Counted from the first letter of the stretch, positions 28,255 through 37,841 are shown. The stretch: DNA of 64,000 nucleotides from an uncultured Roseburia sp. (GCA_946002055.1 CAMFYL010000010.1:1-64000); one strand, 5' to 3'. Made by a program: numbers and translations. The notes: a model not told the origin generated them from the sequence alone.

Positions 28255-29556
28255 ATGAGAATTAGAACGAAGAGAGCAGGAGCTCTTTTGCTGTGTGGCG
28301 CGTTGGCAGTTACTCTATTTTCCGGCTGTGGAAAAAAGGAAGAAGCAGCCCAGGAGGCATCCCACAAATTAACGGTATATGTCTGGGATAAGAACTTTAA
28401 CGAACCGGCCATGAAAGCGGCAGAAGCTGACTACAGACAACACGTAGATAAAGAATTTTCTCTTGAAATTGAGACATATCTGCAATCCTCGGATGTGGAA
28501 GATGTTGTGACCATCGCAGGGTCCTGCGGTAATTATTCAACATTGCCGGATATTATTTTATTCCAAGATCATTACATACAGCGGTATATTGAGGACTATC
28601 CGGATGCCTGGATTGATGTGGAGGATGCGGGCATTAATTGGTCGGATTTTGGGAAAGAGAAGGTATGCTATTCCACCATTGATGGCATCCACTATGGCGT
28701 TCCTGTGGATAATGGAACAGTCATTGCTGTGTATCGCGAGGATATTTTAGAGGAGTGTGGATACACGGTTTCCGATTTAACAGGAGTTACATGGCAGCGA
28801 TTTATTGAAATTGGTGAGGATATCTATAACAAGACGGGAAAATATTTGCTCTCGGCAGATGGCGAGTTAAACGACTTGCCTGCCATTATGCTTCAAGCGG
28901 AAGGTGAGTCACAGTTCCAACAGGGAGCAGCTTATTTAGCAGACAACGAAACTATGGTTGAGGTGATGACAATCATCGAGGAGATGATTGATCGACATGT
29001 GCTTTACTTAGCCAAGAACTGGAAAGAGTACACAGAAGAAACCATAGGGGAAGATATGGTAGCGGGAGTGATTAATGGCAACTGGATTTTACCTACCATT
29101 GAGCAGGTAGAAGAGAACAGCGGAAAATGGGCAATTACCACGTTGCCTACCATTAGCGGAGAAGAAGGTTATGCCTCAAACGGAGGATCTTCCTTGTATA
29201 TCACAGCCAACTGTCAAAATATTGACCTTGCCAAGAGCTTTCTTGCCTATACTTTTGGGGGAAGCACTATAACATATGATAAAGCGCTCCTTGACGGAGG
29301 TGTTATTACCACGTGTATTTCCGCCGGTAAATCTGATGTGTATAAAAAAGGCGTTCCTTATTTTAATAACGAACCCATCTATGCTAACATTGTGGATATG
29401 AATGCACATGTTCCGGTAGTGGAGCAGAATCAGTACCACTACAAATGCAGAGAGTATGTGAGTGAAGTTGTATATAATATTTCAAAAAAGAATATAAGCG
29501 TGAAAAAAGCGCTTCAGACTGCACAGGAAAATTTGCAGTACGATATGGAACAATAG
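28255..29556 (+). CDS. Second sugar-binding lipoprotein, paralogue of SBP1 (SBP2)
   Basis: 433 aa, lipobox LFSGC. Long blocks match SBP1 almost word for word (LPDIILFQDHYIQRY, EEGYASNGGSSLYITAN, DGGVITTCISAGKS). The N-terminal lobe and parts of the middle differ more. Codon use is less biased than in SBP1, and expression should come from a separate constitutive-looking promoter. No permease follows, so it probably delivers to the same permease pair or serves as a sensor-like receptor. GGGGAAAG precedes the ATG. Confidence 0.92.
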   Translation: MRIRTKRAGALLLCGALAVTLFSGCGKKEEAAQEASHKLTVYVWDKNFNEPAMKAAEADYRQHVDKEFSLEIETYLQSSDVEDVVTIAGSCGNYSTLPDIILFQDHYIQRYIEDYPDAWIDVEDAGINWSDFGKEKVCYSTIDGIHYGVPVDNGTVIAVYREDILEECGYTVSDLTGVTWQRFIEIGEDIYNKTGKYLLSADGELNDLPAIMLQAEGESQFQQGAAYLADNETMVEVMTIIEEMIDRHVLYLAKNWKEYTEETIGEDMVAGVINGNWILPTIEQVEENSGKWAITTLPTISGEEGYASNGGSSLYITANCQNIDLAKSFLAYTFGGSTITYDKALLDGGVITTCISAGKSDVYKKGVPYFNNEPIYANIVDMNAHVPVVEQNQYHYKCREYVSEVVYNISKKNISVKKALQTAQENLQYDMEQ

Positions 29557-29570
29557 GAGGCGACAACGAA

Positions 29571-30080
29571 GTGTATCAGGATATGTATGTGGAACAATCG
29601 GTACATCGCTATGTACCAACCGTAACAAAGGTTTTAAATGTATTACTTATCATAGCAACGATTTTTGTGGCATTTCAATTTGTGTTTGTTAATTACGCGG
29701 TTTTTGGAATACCACTTATTGCAATGATTATCATTACATACTTTGTGTCACAGAACGCGAAAATGGACTTTGATTACACCATTACCAACGGACTCATTGA
29801 GATCACAAGAATTCTCAGAAAAACAAAGAGAAAAGATTTGGTGGTTTGCGATATGAAGGACGTTGTAGTTGTGGCGAAGTCAAAAACAGACCCGGTAAAG
29901 CCATATATGGGCCGGGCAATGAAGACGTATGACTGCACATCCCATGAAGAAGGGGTTGTTTACTACACTATGATCGTGCGAAATGATCAGTCTGGAGCAG
30001 AGACAAAGGTGTTGTTTGAACCAGGTGAAGAGATGCTGGATATTATGCATCGTATTTCCCCTGATAAAGTATATATTTAA
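29571..30080 (+). CDS. Two-TM protein of unknown function (possibly DUF6106)
   Basis: 169 aa with GTG start at 29571 and AGGAGG upstream. Two hydrophobic helices (about residues 19-38 and 41-60) are followed by a soluble beta-rich domain of about 105 residues (FDYTITNGLIEITRILRKTKRKDLVVCDM and VLFEPGEEMLDIMHRISPDKVYI). I recall similar small Clostridial proteins under DUF6106 but am not sure of the number. It lies 13 bp before galK and 14 bp after SBP2, in the same transcript. A PH-like membrane-sensing domain is one possibility. Confidence 0.7.
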   Translation: MYQDMYVEQSVHRYVPTVTKVLNVLLIIATIFVAFQFVFVNYAVFGIPLIAMIIITYFVSQNAKMDFDYTITNGLIEITRILRKTKRKDLVVCDMKDVVVVAKSKTDPVKPYMGRAMKTYDCTSHEEGVVYYTMIVRNDQSGAETKVLFEPGEEMLDIMHRISPDKVYI

Positions 30081-30093
30081 AGGAGTATAAACC

Positions 30094-31266
30094 ATGAATC
30101 AAAATGAACTGAAAAGCAAATTTATAGAGATGTATGGAGAGGGTGGAGAAATACGTGAGTATTTTGCACCGGGACGTGTTAATCTCATCGGAGAGCATAC
30201 AGATTATAATGGAGGTCATGTTTTCCCGTGCGCGCTTACCATTGGTACATATGGTGTGGCAAGAAAAAGAGAAGATGGAAAGATTCGTTTCTACTCTGCA
30301 AATATTGAGAACGTAGCCCCAGTGGAAGTGAGCTTAGAGGATTTAAGTTATCAGAAAAGCTATGGATGGGCAAACTACCCATTGGGTGTGGTTTGGGCCT
30401 TCGCCCAAAAGGGTAACACCTTAGACAAGGGATTTGATATGGCTATTTGGGGAAATATTCCAAATGGATCCGGATTGTCATCATCCGCTTCTTTGGAGGT
30501 TCTCACAGGTGTAATCCTAAAGGATTTATATGAATTTGACAGTCTGTCTATGATTGATTTGGCATTGATTGGACAGTTTTCAGAGAATAATTTCAACGGT
30601 TGCAACTGTGGAATTATGGATCAGTTTGCCGTTGCCATGGGTAAAGAGAATTGTGCCATCTTTTTGGATTGCAATGACTTGTCCTATGAATATGCCAATA
30701 TTGTGCTTCCGGACGCCAAAATCGTCATTACAAACAGTAAAGTAAAACACAGTCTGGTAGATGGACAGTACAATAAGCGTCGTGAGGAATGTGCAACAGC
30801 TCTTTCACAGCTGCAGCAGGTTGTTGATATTACTTCTTTGGGCGACTTGGATGAAGAGACATTTGAAAAACACAAAGATGTGATTACGGATGTGGAGTGC
30901 CGGAAGCGGGCGAAGCATGCTGTGGCTGAGAACCAGCGCACCATCAAGGCAGTGGCTGCCTTGGCAAATAACGATGTGGAGACTTTCGGAAAGCTTATGA
31001 ATCAGTCTCATATTTCCCTTCGGGATGACTACAAGGTATCCTGTGAAGAGATCGATGTGCTTGTAGATTTGGCATGGAAGGTCGAGGGAGTGATTGGATC
31101 TAGAATTACAGGAGGCGGATTCGGTGGATGTACCGTAAGTATTGTTAAAAATGATGCGGTAGATCGCTTTATGAAAGAAGTAGGTGACGGTTATAAAGAA
31201 AAGACCGGCATCGATGCCGAATTCTATGTGGTAGATATCGGACAGGGCGCCGGCCGTACAGCTTAA
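30094..31266 (+). CDS. galK: Galactokinase
   Basis: 390 aa GHMP kinase. The galactose signature is FAPGRVNLIGEHTDYNGGHVFPCAL. ATP loop: NGSGLSSSASLEV. C-terminal motif: ITGGGFGGCTVSIV. It phosphorylates galactose at C1 in the Leloir pathway, using galactose released by LacZ. AAGGAG precedes the ATG. Its last four bases overlap the end of the convergent regulator gene. galT and galE are not in this window. Confidence 0.97.
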   Translation: MNQNELKSKFIEMYGEGGEIREYFAPGRVNLIGEHTDYNGGHVFPCALTIGTYGVARKREDGKIRFYSANIENVAPVEVSLEDLSYQKSYGWANYPLGVVWAFAQKGNTLDKGFDMAIWGNIPNGSGLSSSASLEVLTGVILKDLYEFDSLSMIDLALIGQFSENNFNGCNCGIMDQFAVAMGKENCAIFLDCNDLSYEYANIVLPDAKIVITNSKVKHSLVDGQYNKRREECATALSQLQQVVDITSLGDLDEETFEKHKDVITDVECRKRAKHAVAENQRTIKAVAALANNDVETFGKLMNQSHISLRDDYKVSCEEIDVLVDLAWKVEGVIGSRITGGGFGGCTVSIVKNDAVDRFMKEVGDGYKEKTGIDAEFYVVDIGQGAGRTA

Positions 31267-32159
31267 TCATTCTGTAGCAAATAATTAGACATCATCATAG
31301 CAACTTTACAGGTCATGGCATCATCGAACTTTCGGATGTCTAGACCGGTAAGCTTCTGAATCTTGTCTAAGCGATAGATGAGAGTGTTGCGATGAAGAAA
31401 GAGCTTTCTTGCACACTCTGCAATATTGAGACCACTTTCCAGGAAGACGAAAATGGTGTGGATGGTTTCCTCGTCCATATCATCCACACGGATTCCACGG
31501 AAGTGGTCTTTTATGTATTCTTCACATATTTCCTTTGGTAAATGGTATATCAGCTTGCCCATACCAAGATTATGTGCCCAGAAAATGTGCTGTGTGGGAT
31601 AAAATGTGCTTCCGATCTCCATTGCCGTGGAAATGTTTAGGAAGTTGCCCGGCAGAGCATCCAAAGAGGAACAAGGCTGATCGTAAGAAACATTGATGGA
31701 TATCATAGCCTCAGTCTCTACTGTATTCTGAAGATTTTTCACCATCGTAAGCATATCTTCTTCTGAGAGAGGCTGCTTTAACTGGCGAAGAATCACTAAG
31801 TGACAATCATCAATTGGGATAATGGAGTCTGCGCCGGATAGGAACAGCTGGGAGAAAATGGATTGCTCTGTGGACGAAAAGGGTTGTTTTGCGGCAACAA
31901 AAATAGGGAAAAACAGAGAATCCTTATCAATGTGGAAGCGATGGCTTCCCTGCAATATTTCCTCCTGTGAAAGGATGCCTAAGAGTAAACTTCTCCAAAA
32001 GCCTTCTTTGGAGGTACTGTTGTACCCGGCATGCAACATATTCTTGAGAACAGAAATGGTTGCCTCCTCATCCACATCAGTCTCACGGATGGAAAAGTCG
32101 ATACCCGTCTGTGAATGTAATTGTTCTAATAGATCTAAAATCTGCTGATTCTTATCCAT
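31263..32159 (-). CDS. PucR/CdaR-type helix-turn-helix regulator
   Basis: 298 aa from the ATG at 32159, placed by GGGAG six bases upstream; in-frame ATG and TTG codons at 32174 and 32177 lie upstream of that site. The C-terminal HTH of the PucR/CdaR type reads FLESGLNIAECARKLFLHRNTLIYRLDKIQKLTGLDIRKFDDAM. The N-terminal 200 residues are a sensor part without a family I can name. It is divergent from the HPr-like/msmK unit and convergent with galK, so it may control carbohydrate ABC transport. Confidence 0.85.
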   Translation of the reverse strand: MDKNQQILDLLEQLHSQTGIDFSIRETDVDEEATISVLKNMLHAGYNSTSKEGFWRSLLLGILSQEEILQGSHRFHIDKDSLFFPIFVAAKQPFSSTEQSIFSQLFLSGADSIIPIDDCHLVILRQLKQPLSEEDMLTMVKNLQNTVETEAMISINVSYDQPCSSLDALPGNFLNISTAMEIGSTFYPTQHIFWAHNLGMGKLIYHLPKEICEEYIKDHFRGIRVDDMDEETIHTIFVFLESGLNIAECARKLFLHRNTLIYRLDKIQKLTGLDIRKFDDAMTCKVAMMMSNYLLQND

Positions 32160-32189
32160 AAAGCTCTCCCGCATCAAACGTTTTTTTCT

Positions 32190-32218
32190 ATTATAATGAA
32201 CCGAAAATAGATATTCAA
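32190..32218 (-). promoter_or_regulatory. Promoter of the PucR-like regulator
   Basis: On the minus strand, TTGAAT (32218-32213), 17 bp, TATAAT (32195-32190). Confidence 0.7.
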
Positions 32219-32283
32219 GGCGCGTGAAATGAAAAATGGGTTATTGTGACGAAGAAATATATAATTCTTTGGTTACTTTGACA

Positions 32284-32312
32284 TTGCCCGAGATGCCGGA
32301 TGTTTCTATAAT
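32284..32312 (+). promoter_or_regulatory. Promoter of the HPr-like/msmK unit
   Basis: TTGCCC (32284-32289), 17 bp, TATAAT (32307-32312). A TTGACA at 32278-32283 lies one box further upstream. Confidence 0.6.
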
Positions 32313-32367
32313 GGATGTATCAGGTGGGCGTGGGGGCCCGATGTTTGTTTAGAAAGGAGAAGACAAT

Positions 32368-32601
32368 ATGACTTCAGTTACTGTAAACATTAACTCAATT
32401 GAGAAAGTTAAGAAATTTGTAAACGTGATTACAATTTATGACAACGACTTTGACTTGGTTTGTGATCGTTATGTGATTGATGCAAAGTCAATTATGGGTA
32501 TCTTCAGTTTGGATTTGTCACAGAATCTTAAGTTAATCATCCAGAAAGACACTGACATCGACGCAATCTTGGCCGATATTGATGAGTTCATTGTAAAATA
32601 A
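32368..32601 (+). CDS. HPr-like protein lacking the active-site histidine (Crh-like)
   Basis: 77 aa. DRYVIDAKSIMGIFSLDLSQNLKLIIQKD is the HPr region around the regulatory serine, here Ser41 (Ser46 of HPr). The N-terminal part aligns with HPr in length. But the LHARPA stretch with the phosphorylated His15 is gone, and the protein contains no histidine at all. It cannot carry phosphate in the PTS as HPr does. By analogy with Bacillus Crh it may be phosphorylated on Ser by HPr kinase and act as a CcpA cofactor. It is co-directional with, and 30 bp before, the MsmK-type ATPase. Codon use suggests high expression. Confidence 0.85.
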   Translation: MTSVTVNINSIEKVKKFVNVITIYDNDFDLVCDRYVIDAKSIMGIFSLDLSQNLKLIIQKDTDIDAILADIDEFIVK

Positions 32602-32631
32602 ATTAAGATAAGATAAGAGAGGAAATTTATT

Positions 32632-33744
32632 ATGGCAAGCATTTCATTAAAAGACATTAACAAAGTATATCCTAACGGATTTCACGCAGTTAAGGACTTC
32701 AACTTGGAGATCGAAGATAAGGAATTTATCATCTTCGTAGGACCTTCAGGATGTGGTAAGTCTACAACACTTCGTATGATAGCTGGTTTGGAAGATATCT
32801 CAAGCGGTGATTTGATTATCGACGGTAAGCGTATGAATGACGTTGAGCCTAAGGATCGTGATATCGCAATGGTATTCCAGAATTACGCTCTGTACCCACA
32901 TATGACTGTATACGACAATATGGCATTCGGATTGAAGCTTCGTAAGCTTCCTAAGGATGAGATTGACAAGAAGGTTCGCGAGGCAGCTCAGATTCTTGAT
33001 CTTGAGAAGTTGTTAGATCGTAAGCCAAAGGCTTTGTCAGGTGGACAGCGTCAGCGTGTTGCTATGGGACGTGCGATTGTTCGTAATCCTAAGGTATTCC
33101 TTATGGATGAGCCACTTTCTAACTTGGACGCTAAACTTCGTGTTCAGATGAGAATTGAGATTTCTAAGCTTCATGAGAACTTGGGTGCTACTATTATCTA
33201 CGTAACACATGACCAGACAGAGGCTATGACACTTGGTACCAGAATCGTTGTTATGAAGGACGGTGTAGTACAGCAGATTGATACACCACATAACTTGTAC
33301 AACAAGCCACAGAATCTTTTCGTTGCAGGATTTATTGGTTCTCCACAGATGAACTTCTTGGATGCAAAGATTTCTGTATCAGGAGACACTGTTACAGCTA
33401 AGGTTGGAGATGCCACATTGGCAGTTCCTCCAGCAAAGGCAAAGGCTTTGATTGATGGTGGATATGACGGAAAGACCGTTGTTCTTGGTATTCGTCCGGA
33501 GGATATTCATGATTCACAGATGTTTATCGAGGCATCACCTAATTCTGTTATTGAATCTAAGATTCGTGTATACGAGTTGTTAGGTGCTGAAGTATTCTTG
33601 TACTTCGATTATGCAGGAACACAGGTTACAGCTAGAGTTGATCCTAGAACAAATGCACAGGCAGGAGATACTGTTAAGTTTGCACTGGATATGGAACGTG
33701 CACACTTCTTTGATAAGGAATCAGAGCAGGTTATTACAAACTAG
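32632..33744 (+). CDS. msmK: ABC transporter ATP-binding protein, MsmK/UgpC type
   Basis: 370 aa. Walker A GPSGCGKST, signature LSGGQRQRVAMGRAIVRNP, Walker B VFLMDEPLSNLDAKL and the switch histidine in THDQTEAMT are all present. A C-terminal TOBE/OB regulatory domain (about 235-370) follows. This class powers several MalFG-type carbohydrate importers at once, so it is the likely ATPase of the 23358-25080 permeases. Codon use is strongly biased. It is preceded by the HPr-like gene and ends at a terminator. Confidence 0.95.
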   Translation: MASISLKDINKVYPNGFHAVKDFNLEIEDKEFIIFVGPSGCGKSTTLRMIAGLEDISSGDLIIDGKRMNDVEPKDRDIAMVFQNYALYPHMTVYDNMAFGLKLRKLPKDEIDKKVREAAQILDLEKLLDRKPKALSGGQRQRVAMGRAIVRNPKVFLMDEPLSNLDAKLRVQMRIEISKLHENLGATIIYVTHDQTEAMTLGTRIVVMKDGVVQQIDTPHNLYNKPQNLFVAGFIGSPQMNFLDAKISVSGDTVTAKVGDATLAVPPAKAKALIDGGYDGKTVVLGIRPEDIHDSQMFIEASPNSVIESKIRVYELLGAEVFLYFDYAGTQVTARVDPRTNAQAGDTVKFALDMERAHFFDKESEQVITN

Positions 33745-33778
33745 TCTTTTTCTTATTTATCTTCCTATTTATATCCAG

Positions 33779-33814
33779 AAACACCTCTGTGGTTGCATCC
33801 ACGGAGGTGTTTTT
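33779..33814 (+). terminator. Terminator after msmK
   Basis: The stem AAACACCTC...GTGG / CCAC...GAGGTGTTT runs into a T tract. Confidence 0.88.
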
Positions 33815-33842
33815 GCGTGTTGCCATAAGAAAAAGAGATGTA

Positions 33843-33871
33843 TTCCCAAGACGAATTGAAAATGATATAAT
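33843..33871 (+). promoter_or_regulatory. Extended -10 promoter of gdpP
   Basis: TGATATAAT (TG at 33863, TATAAT 33866-33871) forms an extended -10; the -35 (TTCCCA, 33843) is weak. Confidence 0.55.
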
Positions 33872-33941
33872 AGTCTAGCACGACTTTACATATTAGAGAG
33901 GTGCAGTAAGAGACGCACTTGTTATGCCAAGGGAGAGAATT

Positions 33942-35999
33942 ATGGAAGAAGTGAAATACGCCGGAAAATTAAAAAGATATTTGCAGGCGCCAATATACAT
34001 GATAGGTTTCTTTGTGATTGGAAACGCAGTTATGTATTTTTACAATGTGAAATATGGAGTGGTTACTTCTGCTGCCATTGCACTGTATTTTTTGCTGGTG
34101 TTTGAGGGATACCGCTATTGCAATAACAAGATCAATGAGGAGATTTTGGATTTTGCAGCCCATTACGGTATGGTCCAGAAGAAGCTACTGGATGATATGA
34201 TGATTCCTTATGCATTGATGGACGATGGGGGCAAGCTTCTATGGATGAATCAGGAATTTGCCGTTATTACGGGCAAAGATCGTCATTATCGTAAGTCAAT
34301 CACATCTATTTTTCAGGAAATTACAAGAGAAAGCCTGCATCGCTCAGAGGGAGATGAGTTCTGTGTAAAGGTAAACTTTAATGACCGTATCTATACAGCG
34401 GGTATGCGTCGTATGAATTTTGCAGAAAATACAAATATGAGTGACAATGAAATTGTCATGGTGGCAGACGAGATGAACACCCTGATTGCACTGTTCCTGT
34501 TTGACGAAACTGAGTTGGAATACTACAAGGAAGAAAATGAGAATCAGAAGCTTGTGGCGGGACTGGTATATATTGACAACTATGAGGAAGTGTTTGATTC
34601 TATCGAAGAGGTGAAAAAGTCCCTTCTTACAGCAATCATTGACCGCAAAATTAACAAGTATTTTCAAAATGTAAATGCCATTGTTCGAAAACTGGATCGA
34701 GACAAATTTTTTGTTGTCATTCAGCAAAGCCATTTGAAGACTTTGGAAAAGGACAAGTTTTCTATTTTGGAGGAAATTAAGTCCACCAAGGCGGGAAACG
34801 AGCTGGAGATAACCCTTAGTATGGGCTTTGGTGCCAACGGGGACAGTTATGCCCAAAATGCAGAATTTGCCCGTGCAGCCATTGATCTGGCTTTAGGTCG
34901 AGGTGGCTCCCAAGCGGTTATCAAAGATGGGGAGGATGTTTCTTATTACGGTATCCGTGGTAAGGAGATTGAAAAGAACACTCGTGTCAAGGCCCGTATG
35001 AAGGCACAGGCATTGCGAGAGATTATGGAAACCAGAGAAGATATCATTATTATGGGCCACTCCATCGCAGATGTGGATTCCTTCGGAGCTGCCATTGGTT
35101 TGTACTGCGCAGCCAGAGAGCTTGGCAAAAATGTTCGAATTGTACTGAATACCGTTACAACATCCCTAAAGCCATTGGTGGAGTCCTTTACGGAGCAAAA
35201 CGGATATGCCCCAGACATGTTTATTGATTCGGAAACGGCACTGGAGACGGCAGACGCCCGCACCCTGGTAATTTTGGTGGATACCAATCGGCCAAGCTAT
35301 GCAGATTGTCCGGAGCTTTTAGAGAGAAGTGATTCCGTTGTGGTATTTGACCATCATAGGCATGGAAATGAGCAGGTTCAGGGACCTTTGCTTTCCTACA
35401 TTGAACCTTACGCATCATCCACCTGCGAGATGATTGCAGAGGTGCTACAGTACTTCTCAGACAAAGTGGATTTGCGACCAAATGAGGCGGATAGTGTGTA
35501 TGCAGGTATTCTGATTGATACCAACAACTTCATGACCAAAACAGGTGTGAGAACCTTTGAGGCAGCAGCATACCTTCGTCGCTGTGGCGCTGAGGTTACT
35601 CGTGTAAGAAAACTTCTCCGCGAAGATATGGGAGCTTATAAGGCAAGAGCGGAAGTGGTTCGAAACGCAGAGGTATATCGCGGATTCTTTGCCATTTCTA
35701 TTTTTGAAGCCGGAGAGATTGAGAGCCCTACTGTTGTTGGAGCCAAGGCTGCAAATGAGCTTTTGAATATTGTGGGAATTAAGGCTTCGTTTGTTATTAC
35801 AGAATATCAGAACAAGATATATATCAGTTCCCGATCTATTGATGAAATTGACGTACAGGTAATTATGGAACGCTTGGGAGGCGGTGGCCACTTGAATGTG
35901 GCAGGAGCTCAGATTGAGAATAGCTCTGTTGAGGAAGTAAAGAACCGCATCAAAGAGATTTTAGACACATTACTTGAGGAAGGAGAGATTAAACTATGA
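33942..35999 (+). CDS. gdpP: Cyclic-di-AMP phosphodiesterase GdpP
   Basis: 685 aa from the ATG at 33942, after GGGAGAG; an ATG six codons upstream lacks a good site. Two N-terminal membrane helices, a PAS domain, a degenerate GGDEF domain, then DHH and DHHA1 domains. DHH motifs are MGHSIADVDSFGAA (about residue 371), LVDTNRPS and VVFDHHRHG (about 470), with LGGGGHLNVAGAQ near 647. It hydrolyses c-di-AMP to pApA, controlling potassium and cell-wall homeostasis. The stop overlaps the rplI start (ATGA), giving the gdpP-rplI-dnaB order usual in Firmicutes. Confidence 0.95.
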   Translation: MEEVKYAGKLKRYLQAPIYMIGFFVIGNAVMYFYNVKYGVVTSAAIALYFLLVFEGYRYCNNKINEEILDFAAHYGMVQKKLLDDMMIPYALMDDGGKLLWMNQEFAVITGKDRHYRKSITSIFQEITRESLHRSEGDEFCVKVNFNDRIYTAGMRRMNFAENTNMSDNEIVMVADEMNTLIALFLFDETELEYYKEENENQKLVAGLVYIDNYEEVFDSIEEVKKSLLTAIIDRKINKYFQNVNAIVRKLDRDKFFVVIQQSHLKTLEKDKFSILEEIKSTKAGNELEITLSMGFGANGDSYAQNAEFARAAIDLALGRGGSQAVIKDGEDVSYYGIRGKEIEKNTRVKARMKAQALREIMETREDIIIMGHSIADVDSFGAAIGLYCAARELGKNVRIVLNTVTTSLKPLVESFTEQNGYAPDMFIDSETALETADARTLVILVDTNRPSYADCPELLERSDSVVVFDHHRHGNEQVQGPLLSYIEPYASSTCEMIAEVLQYFSDKVDLRPNEADSVYAGILIDTNNFMTKTGVRTFEAAAYLRRCGAEVTRVRKLLREDMGAYKARAEVVRNAEVYRGFFAISIFEAGEIESPTVVGAKAANELLNIVGIKASFVITEYQNKIYISSRSIDEIDVQVIMERLGGGGHLNVAGAQIENSSVEEVKNRIKEILDTLLEEGEIKL

Positions 36000-36442
36000 A
36001 AGTAATCTTATTGCAGGATGTAAAGTCCCTTGGGAAAAAAGGTGATATCGTTGATGTCAGCGAGGGATATGCCAGAAATATGATTCTTCCCAAAAAACTC
36101 GGAGTGGAAGCAAACAAAAAGAATTTAAATGATTTAAAACTTCAAAATCAGCATGCAGATAAGGTTGCCCAGGAGAATTTAGAGGCAGCACAGGCAATGG
36201 CAAAGGTTATTGAGGACTGGGTGGTAGAGACAAAGATCAAGACGGGAGAAGGGGGAAGAACCTTTGGCTCTGTTTCATCCAAAGAAATATGTGCAGCAGT
36301 GAAGGCACAATACAAAGAGACCATCGACAAGAAAAAGATTCAGATGGATGAACCAATTCGTTCCCTGGGAACCTATGAAGTAAAGGTAAAGTTACATCCA
36401 AAGGTTACAGCCACAATGCGTGTGCACGTGGGAGAAGAGTAA
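35996..36442 (+). CDS. rplI: 50S ribosomal protein L9
   Basis: 148 aa. MKVILLQDVKSLGKKGDIVDVSEGYARNMILPKKLGVEA is the N-terminal L9 domain; a long helix and a C-terminal domain follow. Coupled to gdpP by a four-base overlap; dnaB follows. Confidence 0.97.
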   Translation: MKVILLQDVKSLGKKGDIVDVSEGYARNMILPKKLGVEANKKNLNDLKLQNQHADKVAQENLEAAQAMAKVIEDWVVETKIKTGEGGRTFGSVSSKEICAAVKAQYKETIDKKKIQMDEPIRSLGTYEVKVKLHPKVTATMRVHVGEE

Positions 36443-36466
36443 ATACAAAAGTACTAGGAGTTCTTT

Positions 36467-37810
36467 ATGGAAGAGGCACTTATTAAGCGAACAATGCCAA
36501 ATAGCTTAGAGTCAGAGCAGTCTGTGGTAGCATCTATGATTACAGACCGAGATGCTATTGTTGCAGCATCTGAAATTCTGACGAGAGATGATTTTTACAA
36601 TCAGCAATACGGGATCTTGTTTGAAGCAATTGTTGAGCTGTACAACAGCGGACAGCCGGTAGACGTTATTACACTGCAAAACAAATTAAAAGAAAAAGAT
36701 GTACCGGCAGAGGTGGCAAGTCTGGAATATTTGAAGGACTTGATTCTTTCTGTGCCGGTTACGGTCAATATAGAATCTTACGCGAACATCGTTAAAGACA
36801 AGGCGCTGCTTCGCCAGATTATCCGGGTGAATCAGCAGATTGAAAATGATTGCTATAACGGTAATGAGTCTGTGCAAAAGATTTTAGATAAAACAGAGCA
36901 TGACATTTTCCAGCTGGTGCAGAATCGGGGAAGTTCTGACTATGTTCCCATTCGAGAAGTTGTTATGAATGCCATTCACAAGATTGAACAGGCATCAAAG
37001 CAAAAGGGATCTGTTACAGGTATTCCAACAGGCTTTATCGATTTGGATTATCAGACAGCGGGTCTTCAGCCATCGGATTTGATTTTGGTGGCGGCTCGTC
37101 CTTCCATGGGTAAAACGGCCTTTGTGCTGAACTTGGCGCAGTATGTGGCATTTCACGAGGATCTTTGTACAGCGATTTTCTCTCTGGAAATGTCAAAGGA
37201 GCAGCTGGTAAATCGTATGTTTTCTCTGGAATCCAGAGTAGATGCCCAGAAGCTTCGTACAGGTAATTTACAGGAATCTGAATGGGAAAAGCTGATTGAG
37301 GGTGCAGGTGTTATCGGTAACTCCCATTTGATTATTGATGATACGCCGGGCATTAGTATTTCTGAGCTTAGAAGCAAGTGCCGTAAATATAAACTGGACC
37401 AGGATTTGAAGTTGGTTATTATCGACTACTTGCAGTTGATGAGCGGTTCCGGCCGTTCTGAATCAAGACAACAGGAGATTTCAGAGATATCTCGTTCTTT
37501 GAAGGCTTTGGCCAGAGAGTTGAATGTACCAGTGATCGCCTTGTCCCAGCTGAGCCGTGCGGTTGAGCAGAGACCGGACCATCGACCAATGCTTTCTGAT
37601 CTGCGTGAGTCAGGAGCCATCGAGCAGGATGCAGACGTTGTTATGTTTATTTATCGTGACGACTATTACAATAAGGATACCGAGCTAAAGAACATTTCAG
37701 AAATCATTGTGGCGAAGCAGAGAAACGGCCCAATTGGCACCATCCAGTTGGCTTGGTTACCGGAGTACACCAAGTTTGGTAATTTAGATCACAGTCAGAA
37801 GTTCGACTAA
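36467..37810 (+). CDS. dnaB: Replicative DNA helicase
   Basis: 447 aa. N-terminal domain with PNSLESEQSVVASMI, then the RecA-like motor: Walker A RPSMGKTAFVLN (about residue 209), IDYLQLMSG (Walker B) and LSQLSRAVEQRPDHRPMLSDLRESGAIEQDAD (motif with arginine finger). It unwinds DNA at the fork as a hexamer. No intein is seen. Confidence 0.97.
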   Translation: MEEALIKRTMPNSLESEQSVVASMITDRDAIVAASEILTRDDFYNQQYGILFEAIVELYNSGQPVDVITLQNKLKEKDVPAEVASLEYLKDLILSVPVTVNIESYANIVKDKALLRQIIRVNQQIENDCYNGNESVQKILDKTEHDIFQLVQNRGSSDYVPIREVVMNAIHKIEQASKQKGSVTGIPTGFIDLDYQTAGLQPSDLILVAARPSMGKTAFVLNLAQYVAFHEDLCTAIFSLEMSKEQLVNRMFSLESRVDAQKLRTGNLQESEWEKLIEGAGVIGNSHLIIDDTPGISISELRSKCRKYKLDQDLKLVIIDYLQLMSGSGRSESRQQEISEISRSLKALARELNVPVIALSQLSRAVEQRPDHRPMLSDLRESGAIEQDADVVMFIYRDDYYNKDTELKNISEIIVAKQRNGPIGTIQLAWLPEYTKFGNLDHSQKFD

Positions 37811-37841
37811 AATTTTGTCGGAATTTTACGATTACATTTTC

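Noticed and set aside
32284..32601. HPr-like gene as an ordinary PTS HPr
   Set aside because: The protein has no histidine, so it cannot be phosphorylated by enzyme I as HPr is.
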